Source of the DNA: an uncultured Mycoplasmatota bacterium
GTDB taxonomy: Bacteria > Bacillota_I > Bacilli_A > RF39 > UBA660
Length of the DNA: 5,461 bases
Reading direction: 5' to 3'
Assembly (NCBI GenBank): GCA_946407055.1
Contig: CAMJMP010000071.1
Span: 1 to 5,461, forward strand
Both the position numbers and the translations under genes were made by a program. Under the pieces are notes generated by a model. That model ran no database searches, was not told the origin of the DNA, and saw only the letters and a program-made list of their open reading frames with translations. Shown here piece after piece: positions 1 to 4,588 of this stretch (position 1 is its first letter; each line of letters opens with the position of its first letter).

Positions 1-399
1 TATAAGATTAATTTAGGTGAGTATGATCCATTATTATATGATTATACTTATGAACCTAATTTTAAATTAGACATAGATAAAATGAAACAAGTAGCTGAGC
101 TATTTAAAGGTGTCCATGATTTCAGAAACTTTGTGGCCGGTGAAAGAGATAATTATGATTGTATTATTTATAATATAGATTTTGAGATTGAAGATAATAT
201 TTTAAATATTATATTTGAAGGTAAGAGCTTTTATAGATACATGGTTAGAAATCTAGTGGGTGCTATGATTGAAGTAGGAAGAGGTAAAGAAGATATCTCT
301 AAAGTTGAAAAGATGCTTAGTTTAGAGGAAAATACATCTCTTTTTACAGCACCTAGTAATGGTTTGTATCTAGAAAGTGTCATATATGATGAAAATTAA
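1..399 (+). CDS. truA: tRNA pseudouridine(38-40) synthase TruA, C-terminal part (5' end outside window)
   Basis: TruA converts uridines 38-40 of the tRNA anticodon stem-loop to pseudouridine in the cytoplasm. The reading frame is open from base 1, before the first ATG at 82, so the gene enters from the left and 132 C-terminal residues are visible. The frame contains the family's core: HDFRNF (a substrate-loop segment), then GKSFYRYMVRNLVGAM, whose F-Y-x-x-MVRNLVG is the TruA C-terminal signature, then the closing TAPSNGLYL motif that sits close to the normal C-terminus. The catalytic aspartate lies upstream of the window and cannot be checked. The frame ends at a TAA at 397-399 and the C-terminus looks complete. 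In Firmicutes truA usually sits between the ECF transporter genes (ecfA1-ecfA2-ecfT) and rplM, and the downstream rplM-rpsI here fits that order. Identification is firm; the partial state is only due to the window edge. Confidence 0.95.
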   Translation, partial: YKINLGEYDPLLYDYTYEPNFKLDIDKMKQVAELFKGVHDFRNFVAGERDNYDCIIYNIDFEIEDNILNIIFEGKSFYRYMVRNLVGAMIEVGRGKEDISKVEKMLSLEENTSLFTAPSNGLYLESVIYDEN

Positions 400-433
400 T
401 TGAAAAGTGCTGATTTTATTTGACTTTTTAGTT
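398..433 (+). terminator. possible weak terminator after truA
   Basis: An 11-bp A/T-rich stem can form between 398-408 and 423-433, including two G-T wobbles, with a 14-nt loop. It starts inside the truA stop codon. The five T's (425-429) lie within the 3' arm and are followed by AGTTAG, not a long U-tract, so termination would be inefficient. The 3' arm overlaps the -35 box of the rplM promoter. Confidence 0.35.
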
Positions 434-448
434 AGTATCACATATAAT
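420..448 (+). promoter_or_regulatory. sigma-A promoter of rplM-rpsI
   Basis: TTGACT at 420-425 and TATAAT at 443-448 are separated by exactly 17 nt, a near-perfect housekeeping promoter. Transcription should start near 455, giving an mRNA leader of about 75 nt before the rplM start codon. It lies entirely between truA and rplM, so the ribosomal genes can be expressed independently of truA. Confidence 0.85.
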
Positions 449-454
449 TTTAAT

Positions 455-531
455 CGGTACATTTTATTTGTTGAAGTTTGTTAGCCCTGGGAAAGCGAAG
501 CAGATGGAGACGATGAAAGGAAAAAAAGATT
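455..531 (+). promoter_or_regulatory. structured rplM leader, candidate L13 autoregulatory leader
   Basis: The 5' UTR of rplM holds a conspicuous G+C-rich block at 481-515 (19 of 35 bases are G or C, by count) in otherwise very AT-rich DNA. A tentative hairpin pairs GTT (480-482) with GAC (509-511), CC (485-486) with GG (506-507) and CTG (487-489) with CAG (501-503), leaving a purine-rich loop GGAAAGCGAAG. An AAAGG ribosome-binding site follows at 516-520. Low-GC Gram-positives are known to carry an L13 leader RNA (Rfam L13_leader) at this place, thought to let L13 repress its own mRNA. Position and composition support that assignment, but I have not matched the covariance model. Confidence 0.55.
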
Positions 532-963
532 ATGAATTCATTTATGGAAAAGAAAGAAACTGTAGATCGTAAATGGTATGTAATCGATGCAGAGGACGTA
601 GTTTTAGGTAGATTAGCTACTAAAGTTGCTACTGTATTAAAAGGTAAACATAAACCTACTTATACACCTCATATCGATTGCGGAGACTATGTTATCGTTG
701 TTAACGCTGACAAAGTTAGATTAACTGGAAAAAAATTATCAGACAAAATGTATTATAACCACAGCGGATATACTGGAGGATTAAGAGAAAGAAATGCTCA
801 AACAATGATCGAAAGATATCCAGAAGAAATGGTTGAAAGAGCTATTAAAGGTATGTTACCAAAAGGACCTTTAGGAAGACAAATGTTTAAGAAATTATTT
901 GTTTACGCTGGGCCTGAACATGAACATGCAGCTCAAAAACCAGAAGAATTGAAAGTTGACTAG
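532..963 (+). CDS. rplM: 50S ribosomal protein L13
   Basis: L13 is an early-assembling protein of the large ribosomal subunit that binds 23S rRNA. The 143 residues match the full family length. KWYVIDAEDVVLGRLAT (from residue 14) is the typical N-terminal beta strand region, followed by GKHKPTYTPH and the GDYVIVVNADKVRLTGKK strand. The diagnostic L13 signature KGMLPKGPLGRQ is at residues 106-117, then FVYAGPEHEHAAQKP near the end. The ATG at 532 is preferred because the short MNSFMEKK extension before the conserved KWYV resembles the N-termini of other Firmicutes L13 proteins and an AAAGG site lies 11 nt upstream. The gene ends in TAG, which is followed at once by the rpsI ribosome-binding site, so the two genes are one operon. 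Regulation is probably through the upstream leader. Identification is certain. Confidence 0.98.
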   Translation: MNSFMEKKETVDRKWYVIDAEDVVLGRLATKVATVLKGKHKPTYTPHIDCGDYVIVVNADKVRLTGKKLSDKMYYNHSGYTGGLRERNAQTMIERYPEEMVERAIKGMLPKGPLGRQMFKKLFVYAGPEHEHAAQKPEELKVD

Positions 964-967
964 GAGG
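962..967 (+). promoter_or_regulatory. rpsI ribosome-binding site overlapping the rplM stop codon
   Basis: AGGAGG at 962-967 shares two bases with the rplM TAG stop (961-963) and lies 9 nt before the rpsI ATG. This arrangement suggests coupled translation of the two ribosomal proteins. Confidence 0.85.
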
Positions 968-976
968 TTTTAAATT

Positions 977-1396
977 ATGGCAGATAATAAAGTATGGACA
1001 GCTACTGGACGTAGAAAACGTTCTGTTGCTCAAGTTAGAATGACTGCTGGTAAAGGTAAGATTACTGTTAATGGTAAAGATGTTAACGAATATATGCCTT
1101 TCGCAGTATTAGTAATGGATTTAAAACAACCATTAGTTGCAACTGGTAATGAAGACAAGTTTGATATTGATGTTACAGTTAGAGGCGGCGGTTTCTCAGG
1201 ACAAACTGGTGCTATTAGATTAGGTATCACTAGAGCTTTATTAGCATTCGATGCAGATGCTGATCAAAGTAGAGAAGATGCTTATCGTAAAGTTCTTAAA
1301 ACTAACGGATTTGTTACAAGAGATCCAAGAGTTAAAGAACGTAAGAAACCAGGTCTTAAGAAAGCTCGTAGAGCTCCACAATTCTCTAAGAGATAG
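977..1396 (+). CDS. rpsI: 30S ribosomal protein S9
   Basis: S9 is a small-subunit head protein whose C-terminal tail reaches the P-site tRNA. The 139-residue protein starts with the expected ATGRRKRSVAQVR segment and GKGKITVNGKDVNEY. The S9 signature GGGFSGQTGAIRLGITRAL begins at residue 70. The basic C-terminal stretch RDPRVKERKKPGLKKARR ends in QFSKR, keeping the invariant terminal Lys-Arg that contacts tRNA. The N-terminus is a little longer than in the shortest homologues, as is usual in Bacilli. The start at 977 is set by AGGAGG 9 nt upstream. It is the second gene of the rplM-rpsI operon, 13 bp after rplM, and is followed by a strong terminator. Nothing is missing or unusual, and identification is certain. 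Confidence 0.98.
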   Translation: MADNKVWTATGRRKRSVAQVRMTAGKGKITVNGKDVNEYMPFAVLVMDLKQPLVATGNEDKFDIDVTVRGGGFSGQTGAIRLGITRALLAFDADADQSREDAYRKVLKTNGFVTRDPRVKERKKPGLKKARRAPQFSKR

Positions 1397-1411
1397 TTTA
1401 CAGAGTTTCGG

Positions 1412-1438
1412 AAAGTTCGTTTTATACGAACTTTTTTT
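1412..1438 (+). terminator. intrinsic terminator of the rplM-rpsI operon
   Basis: AAAGTTCGT (1412-1420) pairs perfectly with ACGAACTTT (1426-1434) across a 5-nt loop, and seven T's run from 1432 to 1438. It begins 16 nt after the rpsI stop. Confidence 0.92.
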
Positions 1439-1451
1439 ATTGCAGTAAAAG

Positions 1452-1479
1452 TTGTTTTTTTCGTATTTTATAATATAAT
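1452..1479 (+). promoter_or_regulatory. promoter of the gene at 1503
   Basis: TTGTTT at 1452-1457 and TATAAT at 1474-1479 are 16 nt apart. An overlapping second TATAAT at 1469-1474 has no well-placed -35. Transcription would start near 1486, leaving a very short leader that is mostly the GAGGGG ribosome-binding site (1491-1496, 6 nt before the ATG). Confidence 0.65.
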
Positions 1480-1502
1480 AACAACTATCAGAGGGGATAA
1501 TT

Positions 1503-2300
1503 ATGGAATATAAACCAAATGCTTATGAAAGAGATGTACTAGATACTTTTAAAAAGGTAGTTGAAAAGACTGGTTATTTAAAAGAATTTTATTTTGAAGA
1601 ACACAATTATGGTTGTGGTGGAATGAGTATAGTTAAACAATTTGGTAAATGGACTTCTTATGTTTATGAGAAGGGGTGTAAGATTGGTCAAAGATGGTAT
1701 GATGATGTATATGATTTAGTAGTAGATGCTTTTGAAACATTAAGTAAAAGTGCTACTGATTATTGTAAGGATAATTTCCCTAGTAAAATGTATTTTGAGA
1801 TTAGAGAAGATGTAAGAGTTAATAAAAAATATAGATTATACGGTACTATGAATATGCTTGATATAGTTCCTGGTGCTGTTTATCCTGTATTTGAAGATGA
1901 AGATCATGTACTATACTTTGGAGATGCTCAAACTGATTGTCAAACTTTGACTAGATATACAGATTTCATTCCAATTAAAGAATCTGCTCTTAAGTTGGTT
2001 AGACCACTTACTGAAACTGATAATGTATTAGTTGGTATTCAAGATTATTACAAAATTACACATAGTGCTTTATGTGCTACTGAATTTGCAAAAGATAAAA
2101 TATTTATTGGTGATGTTCTTCATTACTTAGAGTTCATTAAATCTTTTGAAACTGATGATGAAGAATATGCTAAAGAACTTGAAAAAGAAGCAAAAGAACT
2201 TGATTGGGTGATCAATGGTCAATGGGATGAAAATGATTATTTTTCAAGCGAAGCAGAGTTTACTGATCACTTACGTTTACAAAAAGGAATCGCTAAATAA
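1503..2300 (+). CDS. acidic soluble protein of unknown function
   Basis: I do not recognise this 265-residue protein. It has no signal peptide and no membrane segment, and is rich in Asp, Glu, Tyr and Phe, so it is probably a soluble cytoplasmic protein. An N-terminal part (about residues 1-80) has the run YGCGGMSIVKQFGKW, then SYVYEKGCKIGQRWYDDVYD, which looks like beta strands followed by a helix. This W-x-x-Y-x-x-E-x-G pattern vaguely recalls small immunity-type proteins of polymorphic toxin systems, but no toxin gene is nearby and the resemblance is too weak for a call. A middle part is strand-rich (FEIREDVRVNKKYRLYG, GAVYPVFEDEDHVLYFGD). A Glu/Lys-rich helix (EEYAKELEKEAKELDW) lies near the C-terminus. 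The start at 1503 is set by GAGGGG 6 nt upstream. The gene has its own promoter and terminator, so it stands alone after the ribosomal operon. The reading frame is surely real; the function is unknown. Confidence 0.85.
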   Translation: MEYKPNAYERDVLDTFKKVVEKTGYLKEFYFEEHNYGCGGMSIVKQFGKWTSYVYEKGCKIGQRWYDDVYDLVVDAFETLSKSATDYCKDNFPSKMYFEIREDVRVNKKYRLYGTMNMLDIVPGAVYPVFEDEDHVLYFGDAQTDCQTLTRYTDFIPIKESALKLVRPLTETDNVLVGIQDYYKITHSALCATEFAKDKIFIGDVLHYLEFIKSFETDDEEYAKELEKEAKELDWVINGQWDENDYFSSEAEFTDHLRLQKGIAK

Positions 2301-2326
2301 AAGACGGTCGTATGACTGCTTTTTTT
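2300..2326 (+). terminator. intrinsic terminator after the gene at 1503
   Basis: AAAG (2300-2303) and CGGTC (2305-2309), with a bulged A between them, pair with GACTG-CTTT (2314-2322) across a GTAT loop, including one G-T pair. A run of seven T's spans 2320-2326. The stem begins on the last base of the stop codon. Confidence 0.85.
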
Positions 2327-2330
2327 ATGT

Positions 2331-2359
2331 TTGATTTTTAAATAACAATTCTATATAAT
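2331..2359 (+). promoter_or_regulatory. promoter of the zinc-ribbon membrane protein gene
   Basis: TTGATT at 2331-2336 and TATAAT at 2354-2359 are separated by exactly 17 nt. The predicted transcription start is near 2366. The -35 box lies only 4 nt after the T-run of the previous terminator. The -10 box covers the first two bases of the upstream in-frame ATG at 2358, which matters for choosing the start codon. Confidence 0.75.
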
Positions 2360-2366
2360 GTTCTTA

Positions 2367-2376
2367 GGATGTGATG
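2367..2376 (+). promoter_or_regulatory. ribosome-binding site deciding the start at 2382
   Basis: GGATGTGATG lies just upstream of the ATG at 2382, and its GTGAT (2371-2375) matches the 3' part of the consensus GGAGGTGAT. The ATG at 2358 has no comparable purine-rich site before it. This supports translation from 2382. Confidence 0.55.
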
Positions 2377-2381
2377 TTTTA

Positions 2382-2864
2382 ATGCCAAATTTTTGTGAAA
2401 ACTGTGGGGAAAAGTTGAATCCAGGGCAAGATGTTTGCTTAAAGTGTGGAAAGATGATTAAAAAAGTTAAAGAGGAAGTTAAAGCCGAAGAAGAAGGAGA
2501 TTTTTCTAAAGCAAGTAATGGATTCTCAATATATTTTATAGTTTCTGGTATTGTAATGATTATTTTGTCCTTATTGTTGTTTTTGTCTTTAGGATATTAT
2601 GCTGATAGTCTATTAGAAGATTATGTTCCTTTTCTTTTCGGTTTACCAGCAGTAGCAGCCATGATTGGTGGAATTATTTCTATTATTATGAGAAAAAATA
2701 AAACAGGTATTATTTCAGCTGCCTTCTTTTATTTAGCTGGAGCTTTGATTAATACTATTGGTGTTTGCATGATAGAGGAAAGATTTGATATTTCAATTTT
2801 TAGTATTGCGTCTGTTGTATTTTTTTCACTTCATCTTTATTTTTCTGGTAAGATTGAAAACTAA
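2382..2864 (+). CDS. zinc-ribbon protein with four transmembrane segments
   Basis: From the ATG at 2382 this is a 160-residue membrane protein. Residues 4-23 form a small N-terminal zinc ribbon, with C5-x2-C8, ten residues, then C19-x2-C22, each knuckle followed by Gly (CENCGEKL, CLKCGKMI). This is the zinc_ribbon_2-like module common at the N-termini of Firmicutes membrane proteins, where it is thought to be structural or to mediate contacts on the cytoplasmic side. A charged Lys/Glu linker (24-45) leads to four hydrophobic segments at about 48-71, 82-103, 109-131 and 137-155. There is no enzymatic motif. A longer reading from ATG 2358 is possible on paper, but that codon overlaps the -10 box and would add MFLGCDVL before the usual MPxFCxxCG start. 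The gene has its own promoter and terminator. Its role is unknown; the architecture is clear. Confidence 0.85.
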   Translation: MPNFCENCGEKLNPGQDVCLKCGKMIKKVKEEVKAEEEGDFSKASNGFSIYFIVSGIVMIILSLLLFLSLGYYADSLLEDYVPFLFGLPAVAAMIGGIISIIMRKNKTGIISAAFFYLAGALINTIGVCMIEERFDISIFSIASVVFFSLHLYFSGKIEN

Positions 2865-2888
2865 CACTCGTTTTGTTGAGTGTTTTTT
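2863..2888 (+). terminator. intrinsic terminator after the zinc-ribbon gene
   Basis: AACACTC (2863-2869) pairs with GAGTGTT (2878-2884) across an 8-nt loop, and six T's run from 2883 to 2888. The stem starts inside the TAA stop codon (2862-2864). Confidence 0.85.
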
Positions 2889-2906
2889 AATTAATAAAAA
2901 ATCATT

Positions 2907-2946
2907 AAAAAGCATTTTGATATATTGATACAAAATGCTTTTTTTT
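2907..2946 (+). terminator. second hairpin terminator, 13-bp perfect stem
   Basis: AAAAAGCATTTTG (2907-2919) pairs without mismatch with CAAAATGCTTTTT (2931-2943) across an 11-nt loop, and eight T's span 2939-2946. It lies 18 nt after the first terminator in the same gap. The A-runs on its left side would give U-runs on the minus strand, so it could also stop antisense transcription. Its loop holds the -35 box of the next gene. Confidence 0.8.
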
Positions 2947-2953
2947 ATATAAT
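2925..2953 (+). promoter_or_regulatory. promoter embedded in the terminator hairpin
   Basis: TTGATA at 2925-2930 and TATAAT at 2948-2953 are exactly 17 nt apart. The -35 box sits in the hairpin loop of the 2907-2946 terminator, and the 3' arm and T-run form the spacer. Transcription should start near 2960, followed by the GGGTGA ribosome-binding site at 2970-2975 before the ATG at 2980. Confidence 0.75.
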
Positions 2954-2979
2954 ATTAATAGAATATATAGGGTGAAGAT

Positions 2980-3840
2980 ATGAAGAAGAAAAATTCATTT
3001 TTAAAATATACAATATTATTTTTAATATTCTTACTAATAGGTATAGCGATAGGAGTTTTTGGTAGTAAATGGTATTTTGCTAGAAAACCGAAGGCAGATA
3101 CACCTTCTGCAGAAAAAGCAGAGGAAGAAAAGCCAGTACAAATTGTTAATATATCTGATGATAGTTCTTATTCAGCATTAATTAATGAATTATATACTTA
3201 TTTAGATAGAAATCCTATGTATTACAATAGTAGAGGATTTGATATAACTAAAGCATCTAATGAAGTTAAATTAAGCTTAACTTATCAATATATGATTAAT
3301 AATAAGAAAGATACTATTGGTGTTTTAGCTTCTTCTTGGGATGGAACTACTTGTCCATTTAATGATGGATTAAATTCATTTATAGTTGATGGACCGGGTT
3401 TAGGATGTACTGTTAGTAGTTTTACTCAAGCCCAAGTTTTAGCAAACTTTAAAAAGCTATTTGGTGATATTGGATTAGATGTATCTACAAACTTTATTGG
3501 TAAAGATGGTAAGATGTGTATCTTAGTTGGAGATATCTATACTTGTGGTAGAACTACTGGTGGAGTTTATACTGGTTCCTTGACACCAAAGATGGATGTG
3601 TTAAAAGTAGAAAAATATAATGAAGATATAGTATTTACAGAGAAAGGTTACTTACAGGATACTAGAAGTAATGTAACTAATGGAGATGGTAATAATTACT
3701 TACATTCTTCAGATAGTACTGAATATTATCATGAATTGAAGAGTTCCGAAAATTTATATTTCATTCATACATTTAAGAAAAATGAAGATGGTACATATAC
3801 GTACTTAAAAACGACAACCAGAGAGAAAAAAGATAGTTAA
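2980..3840 (+). CDS. membrane-anchored extracytoplasmic protein of unknown function
   Basis: I do not recognise this 286-residue protein. A basic start (MKKKNSFLK) and one long hydrophobic segment (about residues 10-28) with no clear signal-peptidase site suggest an N-terminal membrane anchor with the rest outside. A low-complexity linker rich in Ala, Glu, Lys and Pro spans roughly 34-53. The remaining domain has helix-like and strand-like stretches and four cysteines, C125, C143, C180 and C189, which could form two disulfide bonds outside the cell. The C-terminal third is Tyr/Thr/Asn-rich (NGDGNNYLHSSDSTEYYHE) and ends in strands and a basic tail. There is no lipobox, LPXTG sorting signal or catalytic motif that I can name. 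The start is set by GGGTGA just upstream. The gene has its own promoter and a terminator that overlaps its stop. It is probably a surface-exposed protein specific to a narrow lineage. Confidence 0.85.
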   Translation: MKKKNSFLKYTILFLIFLLIGIAIGVFGSKWYFARKPKADTPSAEKAEEEKPVQIVNISDDSSYSALINELYTYLDRNPMYYNSRGFDITKASNEVKLSLTYQYMINNKKDTIGVLASSWDGTTCPFNDGLNSFIVDGPGLGCTVSSFTQAQVLANFKKLFGDIGLDVSTNFIGKDGKMCILVGDIYTCGRTTGGVYTGSLTPKMDVLKVEKYNEDIVFTEKGYLQDTRSNVTNGDGNNYLHSSDSTEYYHELKSSENLYFIHTFKKNEDGTYTYLKTTTREKKDS

Positions 3841-3854
3841 TTATCTTTTTTTTT
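3826..3854 (+). terminator. A/T-rich terminator overlapping the stop codon
   Basis: AAAAAAGATA (3826-3835) pairs with TATCTTTTTT (3842-3851) across a 6-nt loop that contains the TAA stop (3838-3840). Nine T's span 3846-3854. Only two of the ten pairs are G-C, so some read-through into the next gene is likely. Confidence 0.75.
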
Positions 3855-3862
3855 GGTAAGAT
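3854..3862 (+). promoter_or_regulatory. possible extended -10 promoter for the macrodomain gene
   Basis: TGGTAAGAT at 3854-3862 has the TGn extension plus a four-of-six match to TATAAT, with T1, A2 and the last T kept. There is no good -35. The predicted start near 3869 would leave a leader of about 12 nt. Read-through from the preceding gene is an equal alternative. Confidence 0.3.
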
Positions 3863-3868
3863 TTATAT

Positions 3869-3875
3869 AGGTGAT
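3869..3875 (+). promoter_or_regulatory. ribosome-binding site for a GTG start
   Basis: AGGTGAT is an exact match to part of the anti-Shine-Dalgarno complement and is well spaced from the GTG at 3881. An in-frame TGA at 3872-3874 blocks any longer reading, so GTG is the start. Confidence 0.75.
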
Positions 3876-3880
3876 ATAGT

Positions 3881-4579
3881 GTGATCAATAAGTATTTAAG
3901 TGAATTATTAGAAAAGCACAATATAGAAGTATCTGAAGATAATGAAGAAAATATCAGAAGATGGAATGACTTTGTAGATAAATGTGATTTAGATAGTATT
4001 TCTAATGATGAAGTTCAATTAGAATCTAATTATTTAAAAACAGAGTTGATTAAACATAAACCTGTTAATATTTTTGAATTGTTGTCAATAATTCCTGTTA
4101 AGGATTATAGTGATAAGATACTTTTTTATAATGATGACTTAGCTTCAGTATTTATTGATGCTATGGCTGTGCCAGCTGCTGCAGATACGGGCGACAGAGG
4201 AGATAAACAACACTGTGTTTACTACTATAATGGCATAAATTTGCGTAAGAAATTAAATATGTTTACTAAGGATAAACCCATTAATGAAGGTGAAGTAGTA
4301 ATAACTAGATCTTATAATGTTCCATGTGATTTTATAATGCACGTAAATTATGATTATAAAGATATTTCAGCGAGTATTATTAACATATTAGAGTGTAGTA
4401 GAGTTAATATGGTTAAATCAGTATTAATTGATATAGATATGAACGATTTGGAAATGTACAAAACTGTTTATGATAATGTATGTAAGTATTTGGATAAATA
4501 TAATGCATTATTCGATAAAGTAATTATATATGTTAATCCAGCAGTTGATATAAGAGAATTAGAAAAGGAGCTATCATAG
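3881..4579 (+). CDS. divergent macrodomain protein, apparently lacking the ADP-ribose-binding loops
   Basis: From the GTG start this is a 232-residue soluble protein. It parallels the zinc-containing macrodomain (protein-ADP-ribose hydrolase) family over its whole length. A helical N-terminal extension (RRWNDFVDK at 26-34, VQLESNYLKTEL at 45-56) resembles the family's W-x-x-L-x-N-x-R and Q-x-x-Y-L-x-x segments. The domain follows: ILFYNDDLASVFIDAMAVPAA (from 80) corresponds to a 'GDIT-x-L-x-V-DAIVNAAN' strand and loop. GEVVITRSYNVPCDFIMHV (137-155) corresponds to 'GEAVITKGYNLPCKYVLHTV', and VKSVLIDIDMND (178-189) to 'KSIAFxxISTG'. Known members bind or hydrolyse ADP-ribose. Here the NAAN motif reads VPAA, the Cys-His-Cys zinc segment is reduced to one His-Cys pair (111-112), and the ISTG phosphate loop is gone, so hydrolysis is unlikely. 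No sirtuin, GcvH-like or lipoate ligase partner gene is visible. The assignment rests on remembered family motifs, with moderate confidence. Confidence 0.65.
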   Translation: MINKYLSELLEKHNIEVSEDNEENIRRWNDFVDKCDLDSISNDEVQLESNYLKTELIKHKPVNIFELLSIIPVKDYSDKILFYNDDLASVFIDAMAVPAAADTGDRGDKQHCVYYYNGINLRKKLNMFTKDKPINEGEVVITRSYNVPCDFIMHVNYDYKDISASIINILECSRVNMVKSVLIDIDMNDLEMYKTVYDNVCKYLDKYNALFDKVIIYVNPAVDIRELEKELS

Positions 4580-4588
4580 CTCCTTTTT
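4563..4588. terminator. shared bidirectional terminator between convergent genes
   Basis: AAAAGGAGCTA (4563-4573) pairs perfectly with TAGCTCCTTTT (4577-4587) across a 3-nt loop. Five T's end the plus-strand copy, and the A-run at 4563-4566 gives four U's on the minus strand. The hairpin contains the last codons and stop (4577-4579) of the macrodomain gene and reaches the TAA (4587-4589 on the minus strand) of the phospholipase-family gene. Confidence 0.9.

Noticed and set aside
1030..1230. 66-codon open frame on the minus strand
   Set aside because: It lies wholly inside rpsI, antisense to the conserved S9 core, and has no ribosome-binding site or family features.
1251..1448. 65-codon open frame on the plus strand
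   Set aside because: It overlaps the end of rpsI in another frame and runs through the operon terminator; its codons follow from the S9 sequence.
1469..1479. Two overlapping TATAAT boxes read as a tandem or regulated promoter
   Set aside because: Only the second copy has a -35 at an acceptable distance; the first is expected by chance in such A/T-rich sequence.
1503..2300. Toxin-immunity module
   Set aside because: The resemblance to immunity proteins is only a loose aromatic/charged pattern and no toxin-like gene is adjacent.
2358..2381. Eight-residue N-terminal extension of the zinc-ribbon protein
   Set aside because: The ATG at 2358 sits in the -10 box of a good promoter and lacks a ribosome-binding site.
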